From contig NZ_BCQS01000006.1 in assembly GCF_001552195.1 (NCBI RefSeq), positions 236,192 through 300,191 of the forward strand: a stretch of 64,000 bases of DNA. The letters run 5' to 3'. Within the stretch, counting starts at the first letter, position 1. Every line of letters begins with the position of its first letter. Positions 35,637 to 43,966 of the stretch are shown one piece after another. The notes beneath the pieces were generated by a model. The model made no database searches. It was not told the DNA's origin and worked only from the letters and a program-made list of their open reading frames with translations. A program made the position numbers and the translations under genes. Origin of the DNA: Actinomadura latina NBRC 106108 (GTDB lineage Bacteria; Actinomycetota; Actinomycetes; Streptosporangiales; Streptosporangiaceae).

Positions 35637-36250
35637 CCGCGGGGGCCTTCGAACGCCTGGTGAAGCGGGTGTCCGCCGGGGGGCCGGAGGCGGCCGACGC
35701 GTGCGGGCTGTGCTCCGCGCCCGTCGGCGACGACCACGCGCACGTCCTCGACGAGCAGAGCGGGGAGCCGCTGTGCGCGTGCCGCGCCTGCGCCCTGCTG
35801 TTCGAGAAGGACGGGGCGGGGCAGGGCCACTTCCGGCTCGTCCCCGACCGCCGGATCAGGCTCACCGGCGTCCGGACCGCCGACCTCGGCATCCCGGTCG
35901 GGCTCGCGTTCTTCGTGGCCGGGCCGGACGGAGCCGTGGTGGCCCGCTACCCGAGCCCGGCCGGCGCGACCGCGTGGACCGTGGACCCGGACGTCTGGAC
36001 GGCCGCGACGTCCGGGTGCCCGGAGCTGGCGTCGCTGCGCCCCGGGTCCGAGGCGCTCCTCGTCAGCACCGTCAAGGGCGCCCCCGACGATGGTGGCGAG
36101 CAGTGGCTGGTGCCGATCGACGACTGCTACCGGCTCGTCGCGATCATCCGCGAAGCGTGGACGGGCCTGTCCGGGGGAGACCGCGTCTGGACCGAGATCG
36201 AGGCGTTCTTCGGCCGCCTCGGCCTCGCCGAGCAGAACCAGGAGGGATGA
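35633..36250 (+). CDS. DUF5947 family protein
   Basis: 205 residues. N-terminal rubredoxin-like Cys pairs (CGLCSAPVGDDHAHVLD and CACRACALLFE), then FRLVPDRRIRL, GIPVGLAFFV, and a C-terminal helix (YRLVAIIREAWTG, WTEIEAFFGRLG). Recurrent in group 1h hydrogenase operons (from memory); function unknown. The CxxC and CxC/C spacing suggests metal or Fe-S binding and possible electron transfer. Overlaps both neighbours. Confidence 0.8.
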   Translation: MTAGAFERLVKRVSAGGPEAADACGLCSAPVGDDHAHVLDEQSGEPLCACRACALLFEKDGAGQGHFRLVPDRRIRLTGVRTADLGIPVGLAFFVAGPDGAVVARYPSPAGATAWTVDPDVWTAATSGCPELASLRPGSEALLVSTVKGAPDDGGEQWLVPIDDCYRLVAIIREAWTGLSGGDRVWTEIEAFFGRLGLAEQNQEG

Positions 36251-36462
36251 CCATGGCGGAGATCCGGGTGGGGAGGCCCGACGTGAAGCCGGACACACCG
36301 TCGCACGTCAAGGGCGTCCACCAGGGCAACAAGACCGGCGCCTACCGGCACGAGGCCGGACACCACATGGACGGCACCGCCGACGCGCGGCGGTCGACCG
36401 GGATCCGCCCGAAGAGGCGGAACCCGATCCTGGCGGTCATGCCCAACCTGCCGCCCGGCTGA
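36247..36462 (+). CDS. Small basic protein of the hydrogenase operon, unknown
   Basis: 71 residues (69 from the second ATG). Hydrophilic and His/Arg-rich: EIRVGRPDVKPD, VKGVHQGNKTGAYRHEAGHH, then KRRNPILAVMPNLPPG. His-rich character might suit metal handling, but this is speculation. ATGA overlap with the DUF5947 gene. Confidence 0.65.
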   Translation: MTMAEIRVGRPDVKPDTPSHVKGVHQGNKTGAYRHEAGHHMDGTADARRSTGIRPKRRNPILAVMPNLPPG

Positions 36463-36500
36463 CGCCGGCGCGGTGCACCGAGAGAAGGGGGAGGAGCACG

Positions 36501-36641
36501 GTGAAGAGAGAGATGAAGGTGGAGAAGCAGCGGCGGGGCCTGTGGATGGCGCTCGGCTCGATGGCCGCCATCGGGACGCTCGCGCTGTTCTGGAAGGAGT
36601 TCCCGGCGATGGTCCGCTACTACAAGATCGAGCGCATGTGA
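36501..36641 (+). CDS. DUF6893-like small membrane protein
   Basis: 46 residues from a GTG preceded by GGGGAGGAG. Single membrane helix (GLWMALGSMAAIGTLALFW) and the tail FPAMVRYYKIERM. Such mini-proteins occur in hydrogenase operons and might tether the otherwise soluble hydrogenase to the membrane (inference). Confidence 0.7.
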   Translation: MKREMKVEKQRRGLWMALGSMAAIGTLALFWKEFPAMVRYYKIERM

Positions 36642-36662
36642 CCGGGAAGGACGGTACGGCGG

Positions 36663-36935
36663 ATGTGCCTCGGCATTCCCGGTGAGATCGTCGAGCTGTC
36701 GGCCGAGCGCGGCGACCTCGCGAAGGTCGAGGTCGCCGGCGTCCGGCGGGCCGTCAACATCGGCCTGCTCGGACGGGACGCGCTGGCTCCCGGCGACTGG
36801 GTCCTGGTGCACGTCGGGTTCGCCATGTCGAAGATCGACGAGGCGGAGGCCGCGGCCACCCTGGAGCTGCTGCGGGGCCTCGGCCAGGCCTACACCGAGG
36901 AGCTCGACGCGCTCGCCGCATCCGACATCACCTGA
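36663..36935 (+). CDS. hypC: Hydrogenase assembly chaperone HypC
   Basis: 90 residues. Starts with the diagnostic MCLGIPGEI; Cys2 binds the Fe(CN)2CO group together with HypD and brings it to the large subunit. Then VEVAGVRRAVNIGLL and PGDWVLVHVGFAMSKID. Start has GGAAGG upstream. Same operon as hypD. Confidence 0.95.
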   Translation: MCLGIPGEIVELSAERGDLAKVEVAGVRRAVNIGLLGRDALAPGDWVLVHVGFAMSKIDEAEAAATLELLRGLGQAYTEELDALAASDIT

Positions 36936-36983
36936 GCACCACACCACCTGATGGCCACATCATTCGACGGGGGAAGGGCGGGC

Positions 36984-38111
36984 ATGCGGTTCGTCGACGA
37001 ATACCGCGACGCGGACCAGGCCCAGGCGCTGTCCGCGCAGATCACCGCGCTGTGCGAGCCTGGGCGGCACTACAAGTTCATGGAGGTGTGCGGCGGCCAC
37101 ACCCACACCATCTACAAGCACGGGCTCGAGGACTACCTGCCGGAGAGCATCTCCCTGGTCCACGGCCCCGGCTGCCCGGTCTGCGTGATCCCGATGGGAC
37201 GGGTGGACGACGCGATCCACATCGCGTCCCAGCCGGACGTCATCATGACGTCGTTCGGCGACATGATGCGGGTGCCCGGCGGCAGGGGCTCGTTCTTCGA
37301 CGCGAAGGCGGCCGGCGCCGACATCCGGATGGTGTACTCGCCGCTGGACGCCCTGAAGATCGCCAGGAGGAACCCGGACAGGCGGGTGGTCTTCATGGCG
37401 ATCGGGTTCGAGACGACCGCCCCGTCCACGGCGATGACCGTGCTGCGCGCGGCGGCCGAGGGCGTCGAGAACTTCTCGGTCTTCTGCAACCACGTGACGA
37501 TCCTGCCGGGCATCAAGGCGATCCTCGACTCGCCGGACCTGCGCCTCGACGGCTTCCTCGGCCCCGGCCACGTGTCGACGGTCATCGGCTGCCGCCCGTA
37601 CTCGTTCATCTCGGACGGCTACGGCAAGCCGCTGGTCTGCGCGGGCTTCGAACCGCTCGACATCCTGCAGTCGGTCCACATGCTGCTGCGGCAGCTCGCC
37701 GAGGGGCGCAGCGAGGTCGAGAACCAGTACACGCGGGTCGTCCCCTGGGACGGGAACCCCAAGGCGCTGGAGGCGATCAACCAGGTGATGGAGCTGCGGC
37801 CGCACTTCGAGTGGCGCGGCCTCGGGTTCATCTCCCATTCGGCGCTGCGGGTCCGCGAGGAGTACGCGGTCCACGACGCCGAACGGGTCTTCGACATGCC
37901 GGGCGTCCGGGTGGCCGACCCGAAGGCGTGCCAGTGCGGCGAGGTCCTCAAGGGCGTCATCAAGCCGTGGGAATGCAAGGTCTTCGGCACCGCGTGCACC
38001 CCGGAGACGCCGATCGGCACGTGCATGGTCTCGTCCGAAGGGGCCTGCGCGGCCTACTACAACTACGGCCGCTTCACGCGGGAGCGCGTGAAGGAGGCGA
38101 CGCTCCGATGA
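36984..38111 (+). CDS. hypD: Hydrogenase formation protein HypD
   Basis: 375 residues from the ATG with GGGGAAGGG upstream (an in-frame ATG 33 bases earlier is possible). Scaffold for Fe(CN)2CO assembly with HypC and HypE. Motifs: EVCGGHTHT, HGPGCPVCVIPMG, FETTAPSTAM, and the C-terminal Fe-S cysteines in CQCGEVLKG, WECKVFGTAC and GTCMVSSEGAC. ATGA overlap with hypE. Confidence 0.95.
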   Translation: MRFVDEYRDADQAQALSAQITALCEPGRHYKFMEVCGGHTHTIYKHGLEDYLPESISLVHGPGCPVCVIPMGRVDDAIHIASQPDVIMTSFGDMMRVPGGRGSFFDAKAAGADIRMVYSPLDALKIARRNPDRRVVFMAIGFETTAPSTAMTVLRAAAEGVENFSVFCNHVTILPGIKAILDSPDLRLDGFLGPGHVSTVIGCRPYSFISDGYGKPLVCAGFEPLDILQSVHMLLRQLAEGRSEVENQYTRVVPWDGNPKALEAINQVMELRPHFEWRGLGFISHSALRVREEYAVHDAERVFDMPGVRVADPKACQCGEVLKGVIKPWECKVFGTACTPETPIGTCMVSSEGACAAYYNYGRFTRERVKEATLR

Positions 38112-39226
38112 CGGCGGAGACGGGCATGACCGAGACGGGCATGACCGAGACGGTGAGCGCCGAGCAGCAGGTGCTCGAGCGCATCGAGCGGGCGCGCCGG
38201 CGCAAGGCCAGGGTGAAGGAGGAGCGCGTCACGCTCGCGCACGGCGCGGGCGGCAAGGCGTCCCAGACCCTCATCGACGCCGTGTTCGTGGACGCCTTCC
38301 GCAACCCGGAGCTGGAGGCGATGGAGGACGGCGCCACGCTGACCCTCGGCGCTTCCCGCACGGTCTTCACCACCGACTCCTACGTGGTGTCGCCGCTGTT
38401 CTTCCCGGGCGGCGACATCGGCGACCTGGCGGTGAACGGGACGGTCAACGACCTGTCGGTCTGCGGCGCCCGCCCGATGTACCTGTCGGCCGGGTTCGTC
38501 CTGGAGGAGGGCTTCCCGGTCGCCGACCTCCAGCGCGTCGTGGCGTCGATGGCCGCCGCCGCGTCCCGGGCCGGGGTCGCCATCGTCACCGGGGACACGA
38601 AGGTCGTCGAACGCGGCAAGGCCGACGGCTGCTACGTGAACACGGCCGGCATCGGCGTCCTCGACCGGGACGTGGCGCTCGGCGCCGCCGCCGTCCGGCC
38701 GGGCGACGCCGTGCTCGTCTCCGGGCCGATCGGCGAGCACGGGGTCACGATCATGCTGGCGCGCGGGGAGCTGGACATCGAGGCCGACCTGGCGTCCGAC
38801 ACCGCGCCGCTGCACGAGCCGGTCGCCGCGCTGCTGGACGCCGTCCCCGGCGGGGTGCGGGTGATGCGGGACGCGACGCGCGGCGGGGTCGCGACCGTCC
38901 TCAACGAGATCGCCCAGGCGGCGCGGGCCGGCATCACGCTGGACGAGGCGGCCGTGCCGGTGCGTCCCATGGTGACCGGCGCCTGCGAGCTGCTCGGCAT
39001 CGACCCGCTCTACGTGGCGTGCGAGGGACGTTTCGTCGCGGTGGTCGACGGAGACCGGGCCGGCGCGGCCCTGGACGCTCTGCGCGCCCACCCTCTCGGC
39101 GAGGGCGCCGCGCTGGTCGGGCACGTCCGCGCGGAGCCGCCCGGCCTCGTCCTGCTGAAGACGACGTTCGGCGGCACGCGCATCGTCGACATGCTCGTCG
39201 GCGACCCGCTGCCCCGGATCTGCTAG
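38108..39226 (+). CDS. hypE: Carbamoyl dehydratase HypE
   Basis: 372 residues. Dehydrates a carbamoyl group on its C-terminal Cys to give the cyanide ligands; the tail here is the conserved PRIC. PurM-like motifs: LAHGAGGKASQ, TTDSYVVSPLFFPGGDIGDL, VSGPIGEHGV, MRDATRGGVATVLNE. The extended N-terminus has a duplicated GMTET. It needs carbamoyl from HypF, which is not in this window. The stop overlaps the convergent SIS gene. Confidence 0.95.
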   Translation: MTAETGMTETGMTETVSAEQQVLERIERARRRKARVKEERVTLAHGAGGKASQTLIDAVFVDAFRNPELEAMEDGATLTLGASRTVFTTDSYVVSPLFFPGGDIGDLAVNGTVNDLSVCGARPMYLSAGFVLEEGFPVADLQRVVASMAAAASRAGVAIVTGDTKVVERGKADGCYVNTAGIGVLDRDVALGAAAVRPGDAVLVSGPIGEHGVTIMLARGELDIEADLASDTAPLHEPVAALLDAVPGGVRVMRDATRGGVATVLNEIAQAARAGITLDEAAVPVRPMVTGACELLGIDPLYVACEGRFVAVVDGDRAGAALDALRAHPLGEGAALVGHVRAEPPGLVLLKTTFGGTRIVDMLVGDPLPRIC

Positions 39227-39876
39227 AGCTCCCCGCGCAGCGCGGCCTGGGTGAGCTCCCAGAGGACGTGGTACACGGTCGTCTGCGCCTCCTGGATCCG
39301 GTGGACGGACGCGGACGGCACGACGAACAGGTGGCCGACCCGGCCGGGCTCGGCCATCCGGCCGCCGTCGTAGCCCGCGAACCCCACGGTCAGCAGGCCG
39401 CGCCGGTTCGCCTCGTCCAGGCCGCGCAGCAGGTTCTCCGAGCCGCCGCTGGTGGACAGCGCCACCGCGATGTCGTCCGGCGTCCCGAGCGCGGCGAGCT
39501 GCCGGGCGAACACGACCTCGAACCCGACGTCGTTGGACAGCGCGGTGACCGACGCGACGTCGTGCGGCAGGGACAGCGCGGGCAGCGGCCGGGCCGGCGG
39601 GGGAGGGCACGCGTACAGTTCGGCGATCTGCTGCGCGTCCGTGCTGCTGCCTCCGTTGCCGAAGGCGAACAGGCGCCCGCCGCCGCCGAACCGGGCGGCC
39701 ATCTCCCGCGCGCACCGCACCAGCCGCTCGCCGAGCGGCCCGGCGAGCGACGCGCGCAGCGCGACGATCCCGGCGGTCTTCTCCTCGGTCGACGCCCGGA
39801 CGTCCGCGAGCACGGACCCGATGTCGCTCTTGTCCGCATAGAGGAATGGATACAGGGACTCCACGCCGCTGGTCAT
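39223..39876 (-). CDS. SIS-domain protein (GmhA-like) beside hydrogenase genes
   Basis: 217 residues. Phosphosugar-binding SIS fold with FGNGGSSTDAQQIAEL, LSTSGGSENLLRGL and YHVLWELTQAAL, similar to sedoheptulose-7-phosphate isomerase. It is part of a minus-strand operon with a HypC-like protein and a second SIS protein, each joined by ATGA overlaps, and it converges on hypE. No lipopolysaccharide heptose pathway is expected in this organism, so a hydrogenase-related role is likely but unknown. SD GGAGGGAC. Confidence 0.82.
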   Translation of the reverse strand: MTSGVESLYPFLYADKSDIGSVLADVRASTEEKTAGIVALRASLAGPLGERLVRCAREMAARFGGGGRLFAFGNGGSSTDAQQIAELYACPPPPARPLPALSLPHDVASVTALSNDVGFEVVFARQLAALGTPDDIAVALSTSGGSENLLRGLDEANRRGLLTVGFAGYDGGRMAEPGRVGHLFVVPSASVHRIQEAQTTVYHVLWELTQAALRGEL

Positions 39877-40085
39877 GACCGTCCCTCCACCACCGCTATC
39901 GCCTCTTTGGCATGGACCAGCACCACGTCTCCGGGCCCGGCGTCGACCAGCGCCACGCTGATCTCCTCCGGCCCGTTCTCGGTATCGACGATGGCGAGAC
40001 CTCCGTCCTTGACCTCGCGCACCCTGACCTGGACACCCGCATCCGAGCAGGTGATGCAGACCTCGTCATGACACGGCTCCGTCAT
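39873..40085 (-). CDS. HypC/HupF-like small protein between two SIS genes
   Basis: 70 residues. Fold resembles HypC (VQVRVREVKDGGLAIVD, VSVALVDAGPGDVVLVHAKEAIA), but the start is MTEPCHDEVCITCSD, so the canonical Met-Cys2 motif is replaced by three Cys at positions 5, 10 and 13. It could bind a different metal intermediate or carrier. Overlaps both SIS genes. Confidence 0.8.
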   Translation of the reverse strand: MTEPCHDEVCITCSDAGVQVRVREVKDGGLAIVDTENGPEEISVALVDAGPGDVVLVHAKEAIAVVEGRS

Positions 40086-40651
40086 CAGACGGCCTCCCCT
40101 TCGAGAGTCCCCGGCTGGTCGAAGAAGACATGAACCAGCTCCCAGAGGATGTGATAGGCGGTGACGTGCACTTCCTTCACCACGCAGGGATCGTCGGACC
40201 GCGCGATCAGGACGTGGCGGGCCGCTCCGCTCCCGGCGATGTCGCCGCCGTCCCCGCCCAGCAGCGCGACGGTCTCCATGCCGATCCCGCTCGCCTCGCG
40301 CAGCGCCTCCAGCACGTTCGCGCACCGCCCGCCGGCGGAGATGCCGAGCGCGATGTCGTCCGGGCGGCCGAACAGCCGGACCCGCTCGGCGAAGTCGCCG
40401 GCGGCCAGTGCCATCGCGGGCAGCGCGCGTTTCCCGACGACGACGGGATGCATGAACTCGACGGCGACGTGCTGGGCGTCGGTCGCCGCGCCGCCGTTGC
40501 CGAAGACGAGGAGCCTGCCGCCGCGGTGGAAGCGCACCGCCATGTCCCGGCAGGCGAGCGCGATCAGCTCGGCGTCCCCGCCCAGCGCGCGTCCCGGGCC
40601 GTTCCGGCGGTCGAACGCGGCTTGGACGATCGCGGCCGCTTCTGCTGCCAT
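40085..40651 (-). CDS. Second SIS-domain protein of the hydrogenase-side operon
   Basis: 188 residues. FGNGGAATDAQHVAVEFMH and GISAGGRCANVLEALRE mark the SIS phosphosugar site; the C-terminal YHILWELVHVFFDQ mirrors the other SIS protein. In the second motif STSGGS is changed to SAGGRC, so the ligand may differ. GAGGAG lies upstream of the ATG, inside the 3' end of padR. Confidence 0.82.
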   Translation of the reverse strand: MAAEAAAIVQAAFDRRNGPGRALGGDAELIALACRDMAVRFHRGGRLLVFGNGGAATDAQHVAVEFMHPVVVGKRALPAMALAAGDFAERVRLFGRPDDIALGISAGGRCANVLEALREASGIGMETVALLGGDGGDIAGSGAARHVLIARSDDPCVVKEVHVTAYHILWELVHVFFDQPGTLEGEAV

Positions 40652-40998
40652 GTCCGCTCCTCACGGTCGGGAGGCCCCGTGCTCCACAGGGCCAGGAAGG
40701 AATCGAGGACGCCGCCGAAGTGAGCCAGGCTCGCCATGCGGACGCGCAGGTCGGCGAGGCCCTCGGGCGTCAGCTCGTACCGGCGCCGGGCCGGGCCGGC
40801 GTCCGAGGGCACCCAGCTGGACGACAGCAGCCGCTCCCGTTCCAGGTTGCGCAGCACCCGGTAGGCGTGTCCCGGCTCGACGCCCGTCACGCCCATCGCC
40901 GCGAGCCTCTCGATGAGGTCGTAGCCGTGGCCCGGCCGCTGGTGGATGAGGAGCAGGAGGAACGGCTGGAGCATGCTGCGGATCTCGCTGCCGCACAC
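40564..40998 (-). CDS. PadR family transcriptional regulator
   Basis: 144 residues from a GTG with GAGGGAG upstream. Winged-HTH: MLQPFLLLLIHQRPGHGYDL, then GHAYRVLRNLERERLL and RRRYELTPEGLADL. The last 29 codons overlap the SIS gene in another frame; this tail is Arg/Ser-rich and may not be functional. A perfect palindrome lies 42 bases upstream of its start. Likely controls this operon and perhaps the hydrogenase. Confidence 0.85.
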   Translation of the reverse strand: MCGSEIRSMLQPFLLLLIHQRPGHGYDLIERLAAMGVTGVEPGHAYRVLRNLERERLLSSSWVPSDAGPARRRYELTPEGLADLRVRMASLAHFGGVLDSFLALWSTGPPDREERTWQQKRPRSSKPRSTAGTARDARWAGTPS

Positions 40999-41039
40999 GG
41001 GTCTCCCTCTCGCGCATCGCTCACCGGTTCCCCGGCGGC

Positions 41040-41057
41040 ATATCGCCGGGGCGATAT
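41040..41057 (-). promoter_or_regulatory. Palindromic PadR operator candidate
   Basis: ATATCGCC-GG-GGCGATAT is an 18-bp perfect palindrome upstream of padR; on the minus strand it overlaps a TATAT -10-like sequence. PadR proteins often bind such dyads in their own promoter. Confidence 0.6.
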
Positions 41058-41246
41058 ACGACTAGCCACGACGTGAGCGAAGTAACGCGGCCATACACGA
41101 TCTTTAGGCGCGCAGGACGAGCCCGGGAATCGCGCATGGCCGCGACCTTCCGGCTGAGGCCGATTCGCGCCACGGTGACGCAAAATCGTGACCTCCTTCA
41201 CGCCTGATCCCCGGAGGGCGGGAACTGTCCATCCTGGAGGTGGAGC

Positions 41247-42314
41247 GTGGACAGGAACGCGAAGGTCAGGGCCTGCGCGGCCGCGGTAGCGGGGATGCTG
41301 GCGCTCGCCGGGTGCAGCGGAGGCGACGCCGAGAACGCCGCGTCGACATCGGCGCGGACGTCGGCGCCGGTCTCCGGGTCGGCGACGGACCTGCAGCAGC
41401 AGTACGAGAAGGTCGTGGACGCGGTGCTGCCGTCGGTGGTGAAGATCCAGACCGACCGGGCGGAGGGCTCCGGGGTCGTGTACGACGGGCAGGGCCACGT
41501 CGTCACGAACGCGCACGTGGTGGCCGGTGCCAAGAAGATCCAGGTGACGTCCTCCGGTGGCGGCGCCACGCTGAGCGCCGACCTCGTCGGCGCGTTCGCG
41601 GCCGACGACCTCGCCGTCGTCAAGGTGAACGGCGGGAACCTCAAACCGGCGTCGTGGGGCGATTCGAGCAAGGCGCAGGTCGGGCAGATCGTCCTCGCGA
41701 TGGGGAACCCGCTGGGGCTCGCCGGGAGCGTGACGAACGGAATCGTCTCCGCCCTGCACCGGACGGTCTCGACCAAGGGCGAGGGCGACTTCCAGGGGTC
41801 GACGATCGCCGACGCCATCCAGACGAGCGCGGCGATCAACCCGGGCAACAGCGGCGGCGCCCTCGTCACCCTGAACGGGCAGGTGATCGGCATTCCCACG
41901 GCCGCCGCGTCCGACCCGTCGGTGGGCGGGCAGGCGGCCGGCATCGGGTTCGCGACGCCGAGCAACACCGTCAAGTCGATCGTCCCGCAGCTCGTCCAGA
42001 GCGGGAAGGTGTCGAACTCCGGACGGGCGGCGCTCGGCGTGACGGTCCGCACGATCGTCGACCCGCAGAGCGGGCAGCGGACGGCGGTCGCCGTCGTGGA
42101 CGTCCAGAACGGCAGCGGCGCGGCCAAGGCGGGCATCGCGCCGGGCGACCTGATCCTGTCGGTGAACGGCACCGCCACGCCCGACCAGACGGCGCTGTCG
42201 TCGGTGCTCGCGAACCTCAAGCCGGGCGACACCGCGAAGGTCGAGATCCAGAAGCCGGACGGCTCGAAGAAGACCGTCCAGGTGACGCTCGGGGAGCTGC
42301 CCGGAGGCGCCTGA
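41247..42314 (+). CDS. HtrA/DegP-type serine protease with PDZ domain, lipoprotein
   Basis: 355 residues from a GTG preceded by TGGAGGTGGAG. Lipobox LALAGC puts the lipidated Cys at residue 23. Trypsin-like triad: NAHVV (His), DDLAVV (Asp), GNSGGAL (Ser). A C-terminal PDZ domain (ALGVTVRT, AGIAPGDLILSVNG, LKPGDTAKVEIQ) follows. Protein quality control outside the membrane. Stands alone between padR and the tetR operon. Confidence 0.92.
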   Translation: MDRNAKVRACAAAVAGMLALAGCSGGDAENAASTSARTSAPVSGSATDLQQQYEKVVDAVLPSVVKIQTDRAEGSGVVYDGQGHVVTNAHVVAGAKKIQVTSSGGGATLSADLVGAFAADDLAVVKVNGGNLKPASWGDSSKAQVGQIVLAMGNPLGLAGSVTNGIVSALHRTVSTKGEGDFQGSTIADAIQTSAAINPGNSGGALVTLNGQVIGIPTAAASDPSVGGQAAGIGFATPSNTVKSIVPQLVQSGKVSNSGRAALGVTVRTIVDPQSGQRTAVAVVDVQNGSGAAKAGIAPGDLILSVNGTATPDQTALSSVLANLKPGDTAKVEIQKPDGSKKTVQVTLGELPGGA

Positions 42315-42324
42315 CCCGCACCGC

Positions 42325-42368
42325 TTGACGGTGGCCTGTACAGAGGTACAGTGTACGCCTGTACAGGC
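42325..42368 (+). promoter_or_regulatory. Promoter and operators of the tetR/ABC operon
   Basis: TTGACG (42325-42330) and TACAGT (42347-42352) are 16 bases apart. GCCTGTACAGAG (42334-42345) sits in the spacer and the perfect palindrome GCCTGTACAGGC (42357-42368) sits at the expected start of transcription, 23 bases apart. A further GGTACAGG half-site follows. Autorepression by the TetR protein is likely. Confidence 0.65.
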
Positions 42369-42395
42369 TACTGAACATCGGTACAGGGGGTGCGG

Positions 42396-43061
42396 ATGCC
42401 GGTCGAGCGAGCCGAGGATCTGACCGGGCGGGCCCGGATCCGGGACGCGGCGCTGCTGCAGTTCGCCGAGCACGGCGTGAAGGGCGCGACGATCCGCGGC
42501 ATCGCGAAGGCCGCCGGCGTCTCGCCCGCCCTCGTGCAGCACCACTTCGGGACGAAGGAGGCGCTGCGCCAGGCGTGCGACCGGCACGTCATCGAAGTCA
42601 TCCGCGAGACCAAGCAGGAGGCCCTCGGCGGCGGGATGGCCGACCCCGGCTTCCTGGCGATCGCCATGCGGACGGCCCTGCCCGTCCAGCGCTACCTGGC
42701 CCGCGCCCTGACCGACGGCTCGGAGGCCGCGAACACGCTCTTCGACGACGCGGTGGCGTTCAGCGAGGAGATCCTCGAACGCGGCTCTTCCGGCATCGCC
42801 AGGCCCAACACCGTGGACCTGCACGCCTACGCCACCGTGATGACGGCGATGAGCGTCGGCATGGTCGTCCTGCACGAACACCTGTCCCGGGCCCTCGGCG
42901 CCGACACGTTCACGGCCGAGGGCTATCCCCGCATGGCGCTCGCGGCCCTGGAGATCCTCAGCGACGATCTCATGTCGCCGGAGCTGGTCGACCAGGCGCG
43001 CGCCGCCCTCACGAACATGCTCGCCGCCGGCGGGCAACCTCCCTCCAAGGAGAACCGGTGA
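42396..43061 (+). CDS. TetR family regulator
   Basis: 221 residues. ATG with ACAGGGGG upstream. HTH at about residues 15-55: [40 protein letters not shown]. Helical ligand domain follows. First gene of an operon with an ABC exporter (GTGA overlap), so it probably senses a compound that the exporter removes. Confidence 0.9.
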   Translation: MPVERAEDLTGRARIRDAALLQFAEHGVKGATIRGIAKAAGVSPALVQHHFGTKEALRQACDRHVIEVIRETKQEALGGGMADPGFLAIAMRTALPVQRYLARALTDGSEAANTLFDDAVAFSEEILERGSSGIARPNTVDLHAYATVMTAMSVGMVVLHEHLSRALGADTFTAEGYPRMALAALEILSDDLMSPELVDQARAALTNMLAAGGQPPSKENR

Positions 43062-43966
43062 CCGCGAACACGCCTCCGATATCCGTATCCGGCCTGGTCA
43101 AGAGCTTCGGCCGGACGCGTGCGCTGGACGGCCTCGACCTGACCGTCCGGCCCGGTGAGGTGCACGGCTTCCTCGGCCCGAACGGCAGCGGGAAGTCGAC
43201 CACCATCAGGGTGCTGCTCGGCCTGCTGCGCGCCGACGCGGGCGACGTCCGGCTGCTCGGCGGCGACCCCTGGCGGGACGCGACCGAGCTGCACCGGAGG
43301 CTCGCCTACGTGCCGGGCGACGTGACGCTGTGGCCGAACCTGTCCGGCGGCGAGGTCATCGACCTGCTCGGCCGGATGCGCGGCGGCCTGGACCGGCGCC
43401 GCAAGGCCGAGCTGCTCGACCGGTTCGAGCTGGACCCGCGCAAGAAGGGCCGCGCCTACTCCAAGGGCAACCGGCAGAAGGTCGGGCTGGTCGCGGCGCT
43501 CGCGTCCGACGCGGAGCTGCTGCTGCTGGACGAGCCCACCTCCGGCCTCGACCCGCTCATGGAGGAGGTCTTCCAGGAGTGCGTCCGGGAGGAGCGGCGC
43601 GCGGGCCGGACCGTCCTGCTGTCCAGCCACATCCTGTCCGAGGTCGAGGCGCTCTGCGACCGGGTGACGATCATCCGGAACGGCGTCGCGGTCGAGTCCG
43701 GCACGCTCGACGAGCTGCGGCACCTGACGCGCACCTCGATCCACGCGGAACTGGCGTCCCCGCCGGACGGCCTGCCGCTGCCCGGCGCCCACGACGTCGA
43801 GATCGACGGCACCACCGTCAAGTTCGAGGTGGACACGCCGCAGCTCGACGCCGCGCTCCGCATGCTCACCGACATCGGCGTCCGCAGCCTGGTCAGCCGC
43901 CCGCCGACGCTGGAGGAGCTGTTCCTGCGGCACTACAAGGACGAACTCCAGGAGGCCGCGCGATGA
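43058..43966 (+). CDS. ABC transporter ATP-binding protein
   Basis: 302 residues. Walker [10 protein letters not shown], signature region [15 protein letters not shown], Walker [14 protein letters not shown], switch His in LLSSHILSE. DrrA-type exporter ATPase with the usual C-terminal extension ([16 protein letters not shown]). The start overlaps tetR and the stop overlaps the permease gene. Confidence 0.92.
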   Translation: MTANTPPISVSGLVKSFGRTRALDGLDLTVRPGEVHGFLGPNGSGKSTTIRVLLGLLRADAGDVRLLGGDPWRDATELHRRLAYVPGDVTLWPNLSGGEVIDLLGRMRGGLDRRRKAELLDRFELDPRKKGRAYSKGNRQKVGLVAALASDAELLLLDEPTSGLDPLMEEVFQECVREERRAGRTVLLSSHILSEVEALCDRVTIIRNGVAVESGTLDELRHLTRTSIHAELASPPDGLPLPGAHDVEIDGTTVKFEVDTPQLDAALRMLTDIGVRSLVSRPPTLEELFLRHYKDELQEAAR

